From: Citrobacter sedlakii NBRC 105722
Lineage (GTDB): Bacteria > Pseudomonadota > Gammaproteobacteria > Enterobacterales > Enterobacteriaceae
Direction of reading: 5' to 3'
Length of the DNA: 64,000 nucleotides
Assembly: GCF_000759835.1 (NCBI RefSeq)
Contig: NZ_BBNB01000012.1
Coordinates: 124,001-188,000 of the forward strand
Made by a program: the position numbers and the translations under genes. The notes beneath the pieces are model-generated. The model did not search any database and was not told the origin of the DNA. It was given only the letters and a program-made list of their open reading frames with translations. Shown piece by piece: positions 9,973 to 19,952 of the stretch. Every line of letters begins with the position of its first letter. The stretch's first letter is position 1.

Positions 9973-11230
9973 CGATTCTCCCCGCGTCCATCACTTCCAT
10001 GACATGTGCCACCGTGTGGAATGATCCACATACCAGTACGGTATCTTCTGGTTTCGCCTCCGCCAGCGCCGCCTGCCATGCCTGCGCGACACTGTCATAG
10101 ACAGTGCCCTGGCCCAGATGTTCCAGCAGCTGTTCCGCCGTCGCGCCGCGCGGCCCTTCCAGCGGAGCACAATACCAGTCGTCGACCACGCTTTTCAACC
10201 AGGCCAACGTTCCCGCAATATCCTTATCATGTAGCATACCGATAACCGCCAGCACGCGCCCTTGTTTCGGTAACCCTTTCAGTCGTCCGGTCAGGTATTC
10301 CGCCGCATGGGGATTATGCGCGACATCAAGAATGACCCGTGGGGACTCGCTCACAATCTGAAAACGTCCGGGTAGAATCGCCCCGGCAATACCATCGCGG
10401 ATCGCCTGCTCGCCGATCGTAAGCCCGCTTGCGCGCAGCGCCGCCAGCGCCGTCGCCGCGTTTGGCTGCGGCACCTGCGGCAACGGCAAACCGGTTAACG
10501 TACCGTTGGCGTCGGTAAAACACCAGCTGTCGCCCGACACCGCATAATGCCAGTCTACACCGCGTCGCTGGAGCAAAGCCCCTTTTTCCTGCGCGACGTC
10601 GGCGATGGTATACGGCATTTCCGGTTCGCCAACAATTGCCGGTTTTTCAGCGCGGAAGATCCCGGCTTTTTCCCGGCCAATGCTTTCGCGATCCGGTCCC
10701 AGCCAGTCGGTGTGGTCAAGCGCGATACTGGTGATCACCGCGACGTCAGCATCCACCATATTGGTGGCGTCCAGCCGACCGCCTAACCCCACCTCCAGAA
10801 TAACGACATCAAGATTCGCCTGCTTAAACAGCCACAGCGCGGATAGCGTACCGTACTCAAAATAGGTCAGGGAAATCTCACCACGCGCAGCTTCAATTTC
10901 CGCAAAAGAGGCGGTATGGGCCGATTCCGGCAGTTCTTTACCCGCAATGCGCACGCGCTCAGTGTAACGGACCAGATGCGGCGAACTGTAAACGCCCACG
11001 CTGTAGCCTGCCGCCGTCAATACGGACTCCAGCGTGCGGCAGGTTGTGCCTTTGCCGTTCGTTCCGGCGACGGTAAAGACAAATGGCGCGGGCTTTAACA
11101 CGTCCAGTTTCGCTGCCACCTGACTTACGCGCTCAAGACCCATATCAATCGTTTTAGCGTGGAGATTTTCCAGATAAGAAAGCCACGAGGCCAGGGGCGA
11201 CGCGGCTTGGGGAATGCGTTTGTTATCCAT
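9962..11230 (-). CDS. folC: Dihydrofolate synthase / folylpolyglutamate synthase FolC
   Basis: Adds glutamate to dihydropteroate and to tetrahydrofolate, using ATP. The start MDNKRIPQAASPLASW gives 422 residues, the E. coli length; a 46-codon upstream extension crosses an ERIC element and is rejected. The Mur-ligase ATP loop VAGTNGKGTTCRT is near residue 46-58 and the omega-loop/FGGRXD-equivalent EVGLGGRLDATN near 145. The C-terminal domain includes VILDVAHNPHAAEY. accD lies upstream, as in E. coli. Confidence 0.97.
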   Translation of the reverse strand: MDNKRIPQAASPLASWLSYLENLHAKTIDMGLERVSQVAAKLDVLKPAPFVFTVAGTNGKGTTCRTLESVLTAAGYSVGVYSSPHLVRYTERVRIAGKELPESAHTASFAEIEAARGEISLTYFEYGTLSALWLFKQANLDVVILEVGLGGRLDATNMVDADVAVITSIALDHTDWLGPDRESIGREKAGIFRAEKPAIVGEPEMPYTIADVAQEKGALLQRRGVDWHYAVSGDSWCFTDANGTLTGLPLPQVPQPNAATALAALRASGLTIGEQAIRDGIAGAILPGRFQIVSESPRVILDVAHNPHAAEYLTGRLKGLPKQGRVLAVIGMLHDKDIAGTLAWLKSVVDDWYCAPLEGPRGATAEQLLEHLGQGTVYDSVAQAWQAALAEAKPEDTVLVCGSFHTVAHVMEVMDAGRIGGE

Positions 11231-11294
11231 GATGCCCGTAAATTGGTTACATTGAGAAAAGCAAAAGGCAGCGCCAACTGGCCCTGCCCTTTTG

Positions 11295-11417
11295 TACTCG
11301 TCGTCTTTCAAGCTGCAGGCTTGTTGGCTGCTCTCGTTCACCCGAATCACTTGCCTGTGCAAGCTCATCGGGATGAACGCTCTTGCCGCCTACCTGCAAC
11401 TCGAAATCCATAGAGTA
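11295..11417. repeat. ERIC (IRU) element
   Basis: About 123 bp of imperfect palindrome in the accD-folC spacer. The core TTCACCCGAATCACTTGCC..GCAAGCTCATCGGGATGAAC corresponds to the central palindrome of enterobacterial repetitive intergenic consensus. The flanks CTTTCAAGCTGCAGG and CCTGCAACTCGAA are the typical ERIC ends. It lies entirely in non-coding sequence, where it would be transcribed as a long hairpin. Confidence 0.8.
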
Positions 11418-11422
11418 AATTA

Positions 11423-12337
11423 TCAGGCCTCGGGTTCCTGATCCGGTACCGGAGGTACCACGACGCCTTCACGTGGAGCATCCGGATTCGGCGCGGGTAA
11501 GTTCATCAGCTTCGCCAGAATGCTGGCCAGTTTCAGGCGCATTTCCGGACGGCGGACAATCATATCGATAGCGCCTTTTTCGATCAGAAACTCACTGCGC
11601 TGGAATCCCGGCGGCAGTTTCTCACGGACGGTTTGCTCGATCACGCGCGGACCGGCGAAGCCAATCAACGCTTTCGGTTCAGCGATATTAAGATCGCCCA
11701 GCATCGCGAAGCTTGCGGATACGCCACCCATTGTCGGGTCAGTAAGCACCGAAATGTACGGCAGACCGCGTTCCTGCATTTTCGCCAGCGCAGCGGAAGT
11801 TTTCGCCATCTGCATCAACGACATCAGCGCTTCCTGCATACGCGCGCCGCCGGACGCGGAGAAGCAGATCAGCGGGCAGTTATCTTCCAGCGCCTGCTCA
11901 ACGGCGCGGACGAAACGCGCACCGACAACAGATCCCATGGAACCGCCCATAAAGGCAAATTCAAACGCCGCCGCGACAACCGGCATGCCGTGAAGCGTAC
12001 CTTTCATGACCACCAGCGCGTCTTTTTCGCCGGTTTCCTTCTGCGCGGAAGCCAGACGATCTTTATACTTCTTGGAGTCACGGAACTTCAGCACGTCTTT
12101 CGGCTCAAGTTCGCTACCCAGCTCCACAAGAGAACCTTCATCTAACAGGCTATGCAGGCGATTGCGCGCCGACATGCGCATGTGATGGTCACACTTCGGA
12201 CAGACCTCAAGATTACGTTCCAGCTCAGCGCGATATAAAACCTGACCGCAGCTATCACATTTGGTCCACACCCCTTCAGGAATGCTTGCCTTGCGGGTTG
12301 GAGTAATGTTGCTTTTAATTCGTTCAATCCAGCTCAT
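11423..12337 (-). CDS. accD: Acetyl-CoA carboxylase carboxyltransferase subunit beta AccD
   Basis: With AccA it transfers the carboxyl group from carboxybiotin to acetyl-CoA, the first step of fatty-acid synthesis. The start [10 protein letters not shown] gives 304 residues, as in E. coli. The zinc ribbon has Cys27, Cys30, Cys46 and Cys49 (CDSC..CPKC). The crotonase-fold core follows with [15 protein letters not shown] and the acyl-CoA site [13 protein letters not shown] 26-codon in-frame extension upstream is unlikely. In E. coli the zinc domain also binds its own mRNA. Confidence 0.98.
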   Translation of the reverse strand: MSWIERIKSNITPTRKASIPEGVWTKCDSCGQVLYRAELERNLEVCPKCDHHMRMSARNRLHSLLDEGSLVELGSELEPKDVLKFRDSKKYKDRLASAQKETGEKDALVVMKGTLHGMPVVAAAFEFAFMGGSMGSVVGARFVRAVEQALEDNCPLICFSASGGARMQEALMSLMQMAKTSAALAKMQERGLPYISVLTDPTMGGVSASFAMLGDLNIAEPKALIGFAGPRVIEQTVREKLPPGFQRSEFLIEKGAIDMIVRRPEMRLKLASILAKLMNLPAPNPDAPREGVVVPPVPDQEPEA

Positions 12338-12486
12338 TGGTGACCTTTCTGCCTGAACCCTGGTTAGCTTTGTTATAAGGGGCGCATGATGCCATTTTTG
12401 CCCCCAACAGACCATGAATGTTGCACATTAAAACATAACAGCCCGTAACTTTGGATAAAAAAGTGGTCGAACCGCTGTGTTAGTTT

Positions 12487-13146
12487 CTATTTTGTTACAC
12501 GCGACGCAGCACGTTTATGACGAATAATTTCGTAAACGCCGGGCAAGATGGACACCACGATAATGCCGACGATCAACAGCTTCAGGTTATCCTGGATCAT
12601 CGGGAGAGTGCCGAAGAAGTAGCCCGCGTAGGTAAACAGCAATACCCACAACAGCGCGCCAATCACGTTGTAAGCGGCAAAATGACGATAAGACATATGC
12701 CCCATTCCCGCCACGAACGGCGCGAACGTTCTGACGATCGGCACAAAGCGGGCGAGAATGATGGTTTTGCCGCCATGCTTCTCGTAAAACTGGTGGGTTT
12801 TGTCGAGGTAACTGCGGCGGAAAATTTTCGAGTCCGGGTTGCTGAAAAGCTTATCGCCGAACAGTCGGCCAATGGTGTAGTTAACCGCGTCGCCAACAAT
12901 TGCGGCAATCAGCATTAATACCACCATCATATGGACGTTGAGATCGTTATTGGGCAGCGACGCCAGCGCTCCGGCAACGAACAGCAGGGAATCTCCCGGC
13001 AGGAACGGCGTGACCACCAGACCCGTTTCACAAAACAAAATCAGGAACAAAATGGCGTATACCCAGATGCCATATTCGGCAACCAGCTCTGCCAGATGCA
13101 CATCGATGTGCAGGATGAAATCAATAAGAAAGTAAATCAGGTCCAT
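12487..13146 (-). CDS. dedA: DedA-family membrane protein
   Basis: 219-residue polytopic inner-membrane protein of the DedA/VTT superfamily, implicated in lipid-carrier flipping and envelope integrity. The family signatures [17 protein letters not shown] (about residue 40) and [19 protein letters not shown] (about 136) are both present and carry the conserved acidic and arginine residues. It lies 23 bases after truA in the pdxB-usg-truA-dedA cluster. Confidence 0.95.
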   Translation of the reverse strand: MDLIYFLIDFILHIDVHLAELVAEYGIWVYAILFLILFCETGLVVTPFLPGDSLLFVAGALASLPNNDLNVHMMVVLMLIAAIVGDAVNYTIGRLFGDKLFSNPDSKIFRRSYLDKTHQFYEKHGGKTIILARFVPIVRTFAPFVAGMGHMSYRHFAAYNVIGALLWVLLFTYAGYFFGTLPMIQDNLKLLIVGIIVVSILPGVYEIIRHKRAASRVTK

Positions 13147-13169
13147 AATTATGCCTTTTACGACGCGAA

Positions 13170-13982
13170 TTAGTCCGCCAGGAACAGCGGGCCCATAGGC
13201 GGTTTCGGAAGATCAAACCGGTCCGGATAATCCACCGCGACCAGATACAGCCCTTCCGCTTTCGCCGTTGCCGCTGCAAGCGTTCTGTCCTTTGCCGCTA
13301 ACAGCTCTGCTATCCAGCTCTCCGGCTGGTTGTTGGCGCCCACTTCCATCAGGCTGCCGACAATATTCCTGACCATATGATGTACAAAGGCATTGGCTTT
13401 GATATCGACCACCACATATGCGCCGTAACGCGACACGCTAATATGCATCACGTTACGCCACGGCGTGCGCGACTGGCACTGAACGGCGCGAAACGAGGTA
13501 AAATCGTTCTCGCCAATCAGGCATTGCGCCGCGCGGTGCATCCGCTCGGCATCCAGCGGCTCATAGTAATGCGTGACGCCTTTGGCTAAAACCGCCGGAC
13601 GCAGCCGATGATTGTAGATGATGTAACGATAACGACGAGCCGTGGCGCTAAAGCGGGCATGAAAATCGTCCGGTACAGCTTTCACCCAACGCACGGCAAT
13701 GTCACCAGGTAAATTCGCATTTACGCCTAACGTCCACGCCGCGTCTTTTCGCTGTGCGGTCGTTTCGAAATGGACGACCTGCCCGGTGCCATGAACGCCT
13801 GCATCGGTACGCCCGGCGCAGAAGACGGTAATCGGCTCGTTGGCGACCTGGGAGAGTGCTTTTTCCAGCTTTTCCTGCACGCTGCGCACTTCGTTCTGAC
13901 GCTGCCAGCCATAATATTTGCTGCCGTCATACTCAATGCCCAGCGCAATTTTATACACCGGCGGCTGTAGCTGGTCGGACAT
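13170..13982 (-). CDS. truA: tRNA pseudouridine(38-40) synthase TruA
   Basis: Isomerises uridines 38, 39 and 40 in the tRNA anticodon arm. 270 residues; the catalytic aspartate is Asp60 in [11 protein letters not shown]. The conserved [14 protein letters not shown] and [14 protein letters not shown] segments are present. Its start codon overlaps the usg stop by one base (TGATG), typical of the hisT operon arrangement. I follow the E. coli start MSDQ. Confidence 0.98.
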   Translation of the reverse strand: MSDQLQPPVYKIALGIEYDGSKYYGWQRQNEVRSVQEKLEKALSQVANEPITVFCAGRTDAGVHGTGQVVHFETTAQRKDAAWTLGVNANLPGDIAVRWVKAVPDDFHARFSATARRYRYIIYNHRLRPAVLAKGVTHYYEPLDAERMHRAAQCLIGENDFTSFRAVQCQSRTPWRNVMHISVSRYGAYVVVDIKANAFVHHMVRNIVGSLMEVGANNQPESWIAELLAAKDRTLAAATAKAEGLYLVAVDYPDRFDLPKPPMGPLFLAD

Positions 13983-14995
13983 CAGTAGAGATACTCCTGC
14001 ACCAGCTTCTCGGCAATTTTCACCGCCATCAGGGCGCCGCCAAAGCGAACGTTATCGGCCACCGACCAGAACTGTACTTGCTCCGGCATACCGTAGTCGT
14101 TACGCACACAGCCTACGGAAAGCTGCGCGTTGCCAGACGCATCGCCGACCTGAGTGGGGAAATCCGTCTCGTCGGACAGCATGATATCCTCGCCCTGGGC
14201 GAAGGCGTCACGGGCCTCTTCTGCCGCCAGCGGACGCAGGGCTTCAAACGCGACCATCTGCGCGTGGCCGTAAAACACCGGCGACCGCACGCAGCTTACG
14301 GAGATCATCAGCCCGTCATCCTGCATAATTTTGCGCACTTCATCGACGATACAGCGCTCTTCGCGCACGCTGCCTTCCCGGTCCGGCAACAGCGGTAACA
14401 TGTTGAAGGCCAACTGGCGACCAAAGAAATCGTCCTCATCGATCGGGATCCCGTTCAGCAGCTTCGCGCTCTGCCCGGCGAGAGCATCGACCGCCTTTTT
14501 GCCCTGTGCGGAGGCCGAAAGCAGGCTGGTCACACTGATGCGGGACAAACCGCCCTGGTCGATCAGCGGCTTCAGCGACGCCAGCAGTTGGCTGGTCAGG
14601 CTGTTCGGGACGGCGATAACGTTACGGTTACGGTAGTCCGCCAGCACGAACGGGTTCACTTCCGGCACCACCAGCGGCACGTCCGGCTCAAGAGCGAACA
14701 GACCGCTGGAGTCAATCACCAGGCATCCTGCGTTGGTGGCGTCGTCCACCCACGCCGCCGTAGCCTCTACGCCCGCGACAAAAAACGCCAGCTGCGCCTG
14801 CGTCCAGTCGAACTCTGCCGCGTCCTGCACCGTTACCGTTTTTCCGGCAAAACGCAGATGTTCACCCGCGCTTTCTGGCCGCGCCAGCGCATAGATCTCA
14901 CCGACCGGGAACTGGCGTTCTGCCAGAGTTTCAAGCAACGCTTCGCCAACGGCGCCCGTCGCGCCGAGAACGGCAATATTCCAGCCTTCAGACAT
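13982..14995 (-). CDS. usg: Usg, aspartate-semialdehyde dehydrogenase homologue of unknown function
   Basis: 337 residues with the ASADH fold: an N-terminal NAD(P)-binding motif [16 protein letters not shown] (residues 8-23) and the C-terminal dimerisation domain. The active-site cysteine of true ASADH (in a PNCxT-like context) is replaced by serine in AVPNSLTSQ (about residue 125-133), so dehydrogenase activity is unlikely. This loss is shared by E. coli Usg. It lies between pdxB and truA and is coupled to truA by a TGATG overlap. Confidence 0.93.
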   Translation of the reverse strand: MSEGWNIAVLGATGAVGEALLETLAERQFPVGEIYALARPESAGEHLRFAGKTVTVQDAAEFDWTQAQLAFFVAGVEATAAWVDDATNAGCLVIDSSGLFALEPDVPLVVPEVNPFVLADYRNRNVIAVPNSLTSQLLASLKPLIDQGGLSRISVTSLLSASAQGKKAVDALAGQSAKLLNGIPIDEDDFFGRQLAFNMLPLLPDREGSVREERCIVDEVRKIMQDDGLMISVSCVRSPVFYGHAQMVAFEALRPLAAEEARDAFAQGEDIMLSDETDFPTQVGDASGNAQLSVGCVRNDYGMPEQVQFWSVADNVRFGGALMAVKIAEKLVQEYLY

Positions 14996-15015
14996 GGTGG
15001 TTTACTCCAGAAATA

Positions 15016-15043
15016 GCAAAGCTCCCCGCTGCGGGCAGGGAGC
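15016..15043 (-). terminator. Stem-loop in the pdxB-usg spacer
   Basis: On the minus strand GCTCCCTGCCCGC pairs with GCGGGGAGC and is followed by TTTGC. The U-run is short, so it may be a partial terminator or attenuator between pdxB and usg. Confidence 0.4.
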
Positions 15044-15056
15044 GACAAAAAGAATG

Positions 15057-16193
15057 TTAGCGAGCCGGATGATGAACGGCGTTAAACCCGAGCTGATGCA
15101 ATAGCGCGGCGGCGCTGGCGTCGTCGCACATCACATACAGTGACGACCATTCGCGGCGCTCAAGGTAAGTCTTGCGCAGTTTATCGAATTCACCCGGTAT
15201 CCCGGCGACGTGACGCAGCGGCGCATCGTCGCGGCGCACATCATACACCAAATGCGCCAGTCTTTTCAGCGTTGGCTGATCTAACGGGCCGTGGAGCGTG
15301 ATACGGCCAAATTCCGGGGCGGGCAGCAGCGTGTCAAGCGCGACATGCTGGGCGCGCCCGATAAACGCGCTGAACGCTTCAAAGACCTGGGTGGTTCCGC
15401 GCGCTTTGCCTTCCAGCGTATAGCCCGCAATATGCGGCGTACCGATATCCACTTTACTGAGCAGTTCTACGTTCAGGTCCGGCTCCCCTTCCCACACGTC
15501 CAGCACCACGCTCAACTGCTGTCCCGCGTTCAGGCGCGCCAGCAGCGCCGCGTTATCCACAACCGCGCCACGACAGGCGTTGATCAGGATCGTCCCTGGC
15601 TTCAGACGGGCGATCAGCGCCTCATCCGCCAGATGCAAAGTCTTGTACGGACCGTCTTTAAACAGCGGCGTATGGAAGGTCAGGATATCCGCCTCCCGCA
15701 CCAGCTCGTCAAGCGAGCGGAAATCGCCTTCGTCGCCCCGATCCGCCCGCGGCGGATCGCACAGCAGCGTACGCACGCCGAACGCTTCCAGCCGCGCCTG
15801 TAAACGGCGGCCAACGTTACCGACCCCCACAATACCTACGGTACGATCGCGCAGGGCAAAGCCGTCGCGTTCGGCCAGCATCAGCAGCGCGGAAAAGACG
15901 TACTCGACGACCGCAATCGCGTTACAGCCAGGCGCCGCCGAAAAACCAATACCGGCCTGCGCAAGCCAGCGGTCATCCACGTGATCGGTTCCCGCCGTTG
16001 CCGTGCCGACAAATTTCACCGGTTTCCCCGCCAGCAGCGCTTCATTCACTTTGGTGACCGAACGCACCATGAGGGCGTCCGCATCGTCCAGTTCAGCAAC
16101 CGGGATTGGGCGGCCAGGAACCGCTTTTACCTCGCCCAGTCGGCTAAACAATTCGCGGGCATAAGGCATATTTTCATCAACGAGAATTTTCAC
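15057..16193 (-). CDS. pdxB: Erythronate-4-phosphate dehydrogenase PdxB
   Basis: Oxidises 4-phosphoerythronate in pyridoxal 5'-phosphate synthesis. 378 residues of the D-2-hydroxyacid dehydrogenase fold with NAD motif [17 protein letters not shown] near residue 119. The catalytic Arg is in [11 protein letters not shown] (about 208), Glu in EGEPDLN (about 237) and His in GTPHIAGYT (about 254). It heads the pdxB-usg-truA-dedA block and diverges from flk across a 100-base gap. Confidence 0.97.
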   Translation of the reverse strand: MKILVDENMPYARELFSRLGEVKAVPGRPIPVAELDDADALMVRSVTKVNEALLAGKPVKFVGTATAGTDHVDDRWLAQAGIGFSAAPGCNAIAVVEYVFSALLMLAERDGFALRDRTVGIVGVGNVGRRLQARLEAFGVRTLLCDPPRADRGDEGDFRSLDELVREADILTFHTPLFKDGPYKTLHLADEALIARLKPGTILINACRGAVVDNAALLARLNAGQQLSVVLDVWEGEPDLNVELLSKVDIGTPHIAGYTLEGKARGTTQVFEAFSAFIGRAQHVALDTLLPAPEFGRITLHGPLDQPTLKRLAHLVYDVRRDDAPLRHVAGIPGEFDKLRKTYLERREWSSLYVMCDDASAAALLHQLGFNAVHHPAR

Positions 16194-16293
16194 GTCTTTC
16201 GTACCTGTTTGAGAACGAGTGTTAACCGGGCAAGTGTGCCATAATCTGGCCGCCAGGCATACTTTGCTAAGATTGATGGTTTAAGGATACGTG

Positions 16294-17298
16294 ATGATGC
16301 AACCCATTTCCGGTACTCCCGCGCGCCCTCCGGGTGAAGGGCAACCCGCTTCTTCCGCTGCGGGCGAACAACCGCTCTCTACTCAACAGCGGACGGTACT
16401 GGAGCGACTGATAACCCGCCTGATTTCACTGACGCAACAGCAAAGTGCGGAAGTGTGGGCCGGAATGAAACACGATCTTGGCGTGAAAAGCGACACACCG
16501 TTGTTGTCCCGCCATTTCCCCGCCGCAGAGCACAATCTCAGCCAGAGACTGAGCGTCGCCCAGCAAAATCATGCCAACCGACAGGTGCTGTCGCAGCTAA
16601 CGGAATTATTGAGCCAGGGGAATAACCGTCAGGCGGTGAGCGATTTTATTCGCCAGCAATATGGACAAACGGCGCTCAGCCAGCTCACGCCGGATCAGCT
16701 AAAGAATGTACTGACGCTGCTCCAGCAGGGACAATTGTCTATTCCGCAACCACAACAGCGCCCGGCAACCGATCGCCCGCTGTTGCCTGCGGAACACAAC
16801 ACCCTGAACCAGTTGGTGACCAAACTTGCCGCCGCGACGGGAGAGTCCGGTAAGCTTATCTGGCAATCCATGCTGGAACTGTCGGGCGTGAAAAGCGGCG
16901 AGTTGATCCCGGCGAAGCATTTTACCCATCTGGCGACCTGGCTTCAGGCGCGGCAAACGCTCAGTCTGCAACACGCCCCGACCCTGCAATCGCTGCAGGC
17001 GGCGTTGAAGCAACCACTGGAGCCGGCAGAACAGGCATCGCTGAAAGAGTATGCCCAGCACACCTGGCAGATCCAGCCGCAGACGGTGTTGACCACCGCC
17101 CAGGTTCAGGATCTGCTGAATCAGATCTTCCTGCGCCGCGTTGAGCGCGACAAAGCGCTCAGCGATCCGCTTCATATTCAGCCAATCTACAGCCCGTTTA
17201 CCCCGGTGATCGAAACTTTCAAAGCGGCCGCCGCCCGTCCCGGACTGCTGTTTCTCGCCCTGATGGTTGCGCTGCTGATTTTCTGGCTGGTGGTTTAA
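16294..17298 (+). CDS. flk: Flagellar secretion checkpoint protein Flk
   Basis: 334 residues. In Salmonella, Flk prevents premature hook/filament substrate switching; it is anchored by a C-terminal helix. The sequence is Gln-rich and soluble until a single hydrophobic C-terminus (about residues 312-333, [17 protein letters not shown]). Start choice is uncertain: GTG 16291, ATG 16294 and ATG 16297 are consecutive. AAGGA at 16283-16287 favours 16294 or 16297, and 16294 matches the E. coli N-terminus MIQPISG. The gene converges with yfcJ and the stop codons overlap. Confidence 0.9.
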   Translation: MMQPISGTPARPPGEGQPASSAAGEQPLSTQQRTVLERLITRLISLTQQQSAEVWAGMKHDLGVKSDTPLLSRHFPAAEHNLSQRLSVAQQNHANRQVLSQLTELLSQGNNRQAVSDFIRQQYGQTALSQLTPDQLKNVLTLLQQGQLSIPQPQQRPATDRPLLPAEHNTLNQLVTKLAAATGESGKLIWQSMLELSGVKSGELIPAKHFTHLATWLQARQTLSLQHAPTLQSLQAALKQPLEPAEQASLKEYAQHTWQIQPQTVLTTAQVQDLLNQIFLRRVERDKALSDPLHIQPIYSPFTPVIETFKAAAARPGLLFLALMVALLIFWLVV

Positions 17299-18473
17299 CC
17301 CCGGCGAAACGACAGGATCGTCACCAGAATCCCTACCACGGCGGAAATCGCCCCCGCAAGGAAAACTGACGGATAGCCACAGGATGTGGCCAACACGCCC
17401 GCCAGCGGGCCAGTGATGGCGTAGGAGATATCCTGAAACGCGGCGTATCCCCCCAGCGCCGTCCCGCGTACCTGTGCCGGGACACGCTTGACCACCTCAA
17501 CGCCCAGCGCGGGGAAAATAAGCGAGCATCCCGCCCCGGTTAACGCCGCGCCAAGCAGAGCAATCCACGCGGTTGGCGCCAGCCATAGCAGCACCAGACC
17601 CACGGTCTCGACCAATAAAGAAGCGATAGCGACTTTAACACCGCCAAAGCGATCCGGCATCCAGCCAAACAGCACGCGCATGAGGACAAACGCACCGCCG
17701 AACGCGGTGAGGGTAAAACCCGCCATTGCCCAGCCGTGGCTGGCGAAATAGAGCGAAATAAAGGTGCCGATAACCGCAAAACCCACCCCCTGCAACGCAA
17801 GGCCGAGACCGGGTTTCCAGATAAGCCCGACCACGCTCCACAGAGAAGGTCGTTCTCCCGTCTGCGCGGGCACTTTACGTACCGTGCCGTTAAATGCCCA
17901 TGCCAGCAGCGGCAGCGCCATGGTGGTTCCTGCCAGCGCGGCAAACCCAAAGTGACTGTGGATGAGTAAACCCAGCGGCGCCCCTGCCGCCAGCGCGCCG
18001 TAAATCGCCATCCCATTCCAGGACATCACTTTACCGGAACGCGTTGGCCCCACCAGACCCAGCCCCCAGGTCAGCGTACCGGTAAGCAACTGGCTTTCTC
18101 CAAAGCCGAGGATCAGGCGTCCTGCGATCAACAGCGCAAATTTCACCGGCGCAGAGACGGGCAACAGCGCCGCCAGCAGCCATGCCCCGCCCGCCAGCGC
18201 GCAGGCGAACATGCCCTGCAACGCCGAGCGCTTGGCGCCGTACTGATCGGCGAGCCGTCCGGCATAGCCGCGCGTTAACACGGTGGCGAGAAACTGGATC
18301 CCGACGGCGATCCCCACCATCGTATTGCCATAGCCCAGTTCATGGTGGACAAAAAGTGGAATCACGGGCAGCGGCAATCCAACCGTCATGTAGGTCAGGA
18401 ACACCGCAAAGGCGATACGGAACAGTGAGAAATTGGCAGAAGATGTGGATTCTTTTTCAGCTACGACAGCCAT
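17295..18473 (-). CDS. yfcJ: Major facilitator superfamily transporter YfcJ
   Basis: 392 residues with 12 predicted membrane helices, close to E. coli YfcJ (YhhS/YfcJ family). The MFS loop motif [16 protein letters not shown] near residue 73 is visible. In E. coli it is an uncharacterised putative efflux carrier. The start at MAVVAEKES is chosen over an upstream Met eight codons earlier because it restores the known length. Its 3' end overlaps the flk stop by four bases on the opposite strand. Confidence 0.92.
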   Translation of the reverse strand: MAVVAEKESTSSANFSLFRIAFAVFLTYMTVGLPLPVIPLFVHHELGYGNTMVGIAVGIQFLATVLTRGYAGRLADQYGAKRSALQGMFACALAGGAWLLAALLPVSAPVKFALLIAGRLILGFGESQLLTGTLTWGLGLVGPTRSGKVMSWNGMAIYGALAAGAPLGLLIHSHFGFAALAGTTMALPLLAWAFNGTVRKVPAQTGERPSLWSVVGLIWKPGLGLALQGVGFAVIGTFISLYFASHGWAMAGFTLTAFGGAFVLMRVLFGWMPDRFGGVKVAIASLLVETVGLVLLWLAPTAWIALLGAALTGAGCSLIFPALGVEVVKRVPAQVRGTALGGYAAFQDISYAITGPLAGVLATSCGYPSVFLAGAISAVVGILVTILSFRRG

Positions 18474-18492
18474 GCATGACTCCAGGCAGCAG

Positions 18493-18523
18493 AACAAAAA
18501 AGGGAGCCTGAAAGCTCCCCTTT
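18493..18523 (-). terminator. Intrinsic terminator of fabB
   Basis: On the minus strand GGGGAGC, loop TTTCAG, GCTCCC then TTTTTTGTT. The stem and U-run lie about 55-85 bases past the fabB stop. Confidence 0.8.
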
Positions 18524-18538
18524 GAAATCATCAGGTTC

Positions 18539-18571
18539 TGCCGGATAGCGGCGATACGCCTTATCCGGCCT
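18539..18571. repeat. REP element between yfcJ and fabB
   Basis: CTGCCGGATAGCGGCGATAC followed by GCCTTATCCGGCCTG is a standard REP unit just downstream of fabB. Confidence 0.8.
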
Positions 18572-18576
18572 GTCAC

Positions 18577-19794
18577 TTACGCTTTCAGCTTGCGCATAAC
18601 CAGCGTGGCGTTGGTGCCGCCGAAACCAAAGCTGTTGGACATGACGGTCGTCAGTTCGCGCTCGGTGGTTTCAGTCACGATGTTCAGTCCGGCAGCCTGC
18701 TCGTCCATCTCTTCAATGTTAATGCTCGGCGCGATAAAACCGTGTTCCAGCATCAGCAGAGAATAAATCGCTTCCTGCACGCCAGCGGCGCCCAGAGAGT
18801 GACCGGTCATGGCTTTCGTCGCAGAAATAGCCGGGCTGTTATCGCCAAACACTTCACGAATGGCGCCCAGTTCTTTCACATCACCAACCGGCGTAGAGGT
18901 GCCGTGGGAGTTCAGGTAGTCGATGGGGGTGTCCACGCCGTGCATCGCCATCTGCATGCAGCGAACCGCGCCTTCACCGGACGGCGCGACCATGTCTGCG
19001 CCATCGGAGGTTGCGCCGTAGCCGACGATCTCCGCATAAATGCGTGCGCCACGGGCCAGCGCGTGCTCCAGTTCTTCAACCACAACCATCCCGCCGCCGC
19101 CAGCGATAACGAAACCGTCACGGTGCGCATCATAAGTCCGGGACGCCTTAGCGGGTTGATCGTTGTACTTAGTGGACAGCGCGCCCATCGCGTCGAACTC
19201 ACAGGCCATTTCCCAGCCCAGCTCTTCGCCGCCGCCGGCAAAGACGATGTCCTGTTTGCCCAGTTGGATCTGCTCTACCGCATTCCCAATGCAGTGCGCG
19301 GAGGTCGCACAGGCGGAGCTGATCGAATAGTTTACGCCGTGAATTTTAAACGGCGTCGCGAGGCAAGCGGAAACCGCAGAGCCCATCGCTTTGGTGACGA
19401 CGTACGGCCCCACCGCTTTCAGGCCGCGCGGGCTACGCATAGCGTCCGCACCGAATACCTGCGCTTTGGAGGAGCCGCCGGAACCGGCAATCAGACCCAC
19501 GCGCGGGTTGTTCTGATATACCTCTTCGCTCAGGCCCGCGTCAGCGATAGCCTGCTGCATGGAAAGAAAGGCATAAATAGAGGCATCGTTCATGAAACGA
19601 ACCACTTTACGGTCGATCAAACCGGTTGTATCCAGCTTGACGTTACCCCATACGTGGCTACGCATTCCCGCATCTTTAAACTCTTCGGAGAAGGTGATCC
19701 CTGAACGTCCTTCACGCAGAGATGCCAGGACTTCCTGCTGGTTATTACCGATGCTGGAAACGATGCCCAAGCCAGTAATCACTGCACGTTTCAT
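18577..19794 (-). CDS. fabB: 3-oxoacyl-ACP synthase I FabB
   Basis: Condensing enzyme of type II fatty-acid synthesis, essential for unsaturated fatty acids. 405 residues. The nucleophile is Cys162 in SSACATSAH, and the histidines are in [11 protein letters not shown] and [12 protein letters not shown]. It is one residue shorter than the E. coli protein, in the GSGGSSKAQ loop near residue 105. The promoter region carries FabR and FadR sites, consistent with opposite control by the two regulators. It is divergent from mnmC. Confidence 0.98.
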   Translation of the reverse strand: MKRAVITGLGIVSSIGNNQQEVLASLREGRSGITFSEEFKDAGMRSHVWGNVKLDTTGLIDRKVVRFMNDASIYAFLSMQQAIADAGLSEEVYQNNPRVGLIAGSGGSSKAQVFGADAMRSPRGLKAVGPYVVTKAMGSAVSACLATPFKIHGVNYSISSACATSAHCIGNAVEQIQLGKQDIVFAGGGEELGWEMACEFDAMGALSTKYNDQPAKASRTYDAHRDGFVIAGGGGMVVVEELEHALARGARIYAEIVGYGATSDGADMVAPSGEGAVRCMQMAMHGVDTPIDYLNSHGTSTPVGDVKELGAIREVFGDNSPAISATKAMTGHSLGAAGVQEAIYSLLMLEHGFIAPSINIEEMDEQAAGLNIVTETTERELTTVMSNSFGFGGTNATLVMRKLKA

Positions 19795-19841
19795 TCAATA
19801 CCTCTGTAAGTCGCACTATAGTAAGTTTCGACTGGCACAAT

Positions 19842-19859
19842 AGCGTACACTTGTACGCC
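19842..19859. promoter_or_regulatory. FabR operator of fabB
   Basis: AGCGTACACTTGTACGCC matches the FabR consensus AGCGTACACGTGTACGCT with two differences. It lies 48-65 bases upstream of fabB, as known for E. coli. Confidence 0.85.
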
Positions 19860-19860
19860 G

Positions 19861-19877
19861 AACAAGTCCGATCAGCC
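19861..19877 (-). promoter_or_regulatory. FadR activator site of fabB
   Basis: On the minus strand GGCTGATCGGACTTGTT resembles the FadR consensus AnCTGGTCCGACnTGTT. It is adjacent to the FabR operator, where FadR activates fabB in E. coli. Confidence 0.75.
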
Positions 19878-19952
19878 ATTTTGTCCGGAAATTTGCGCCG
19901 CCTGGCACACATCGCTAAGATCGTGGCACTGCCCGTCAGACGAGTAACTTAC

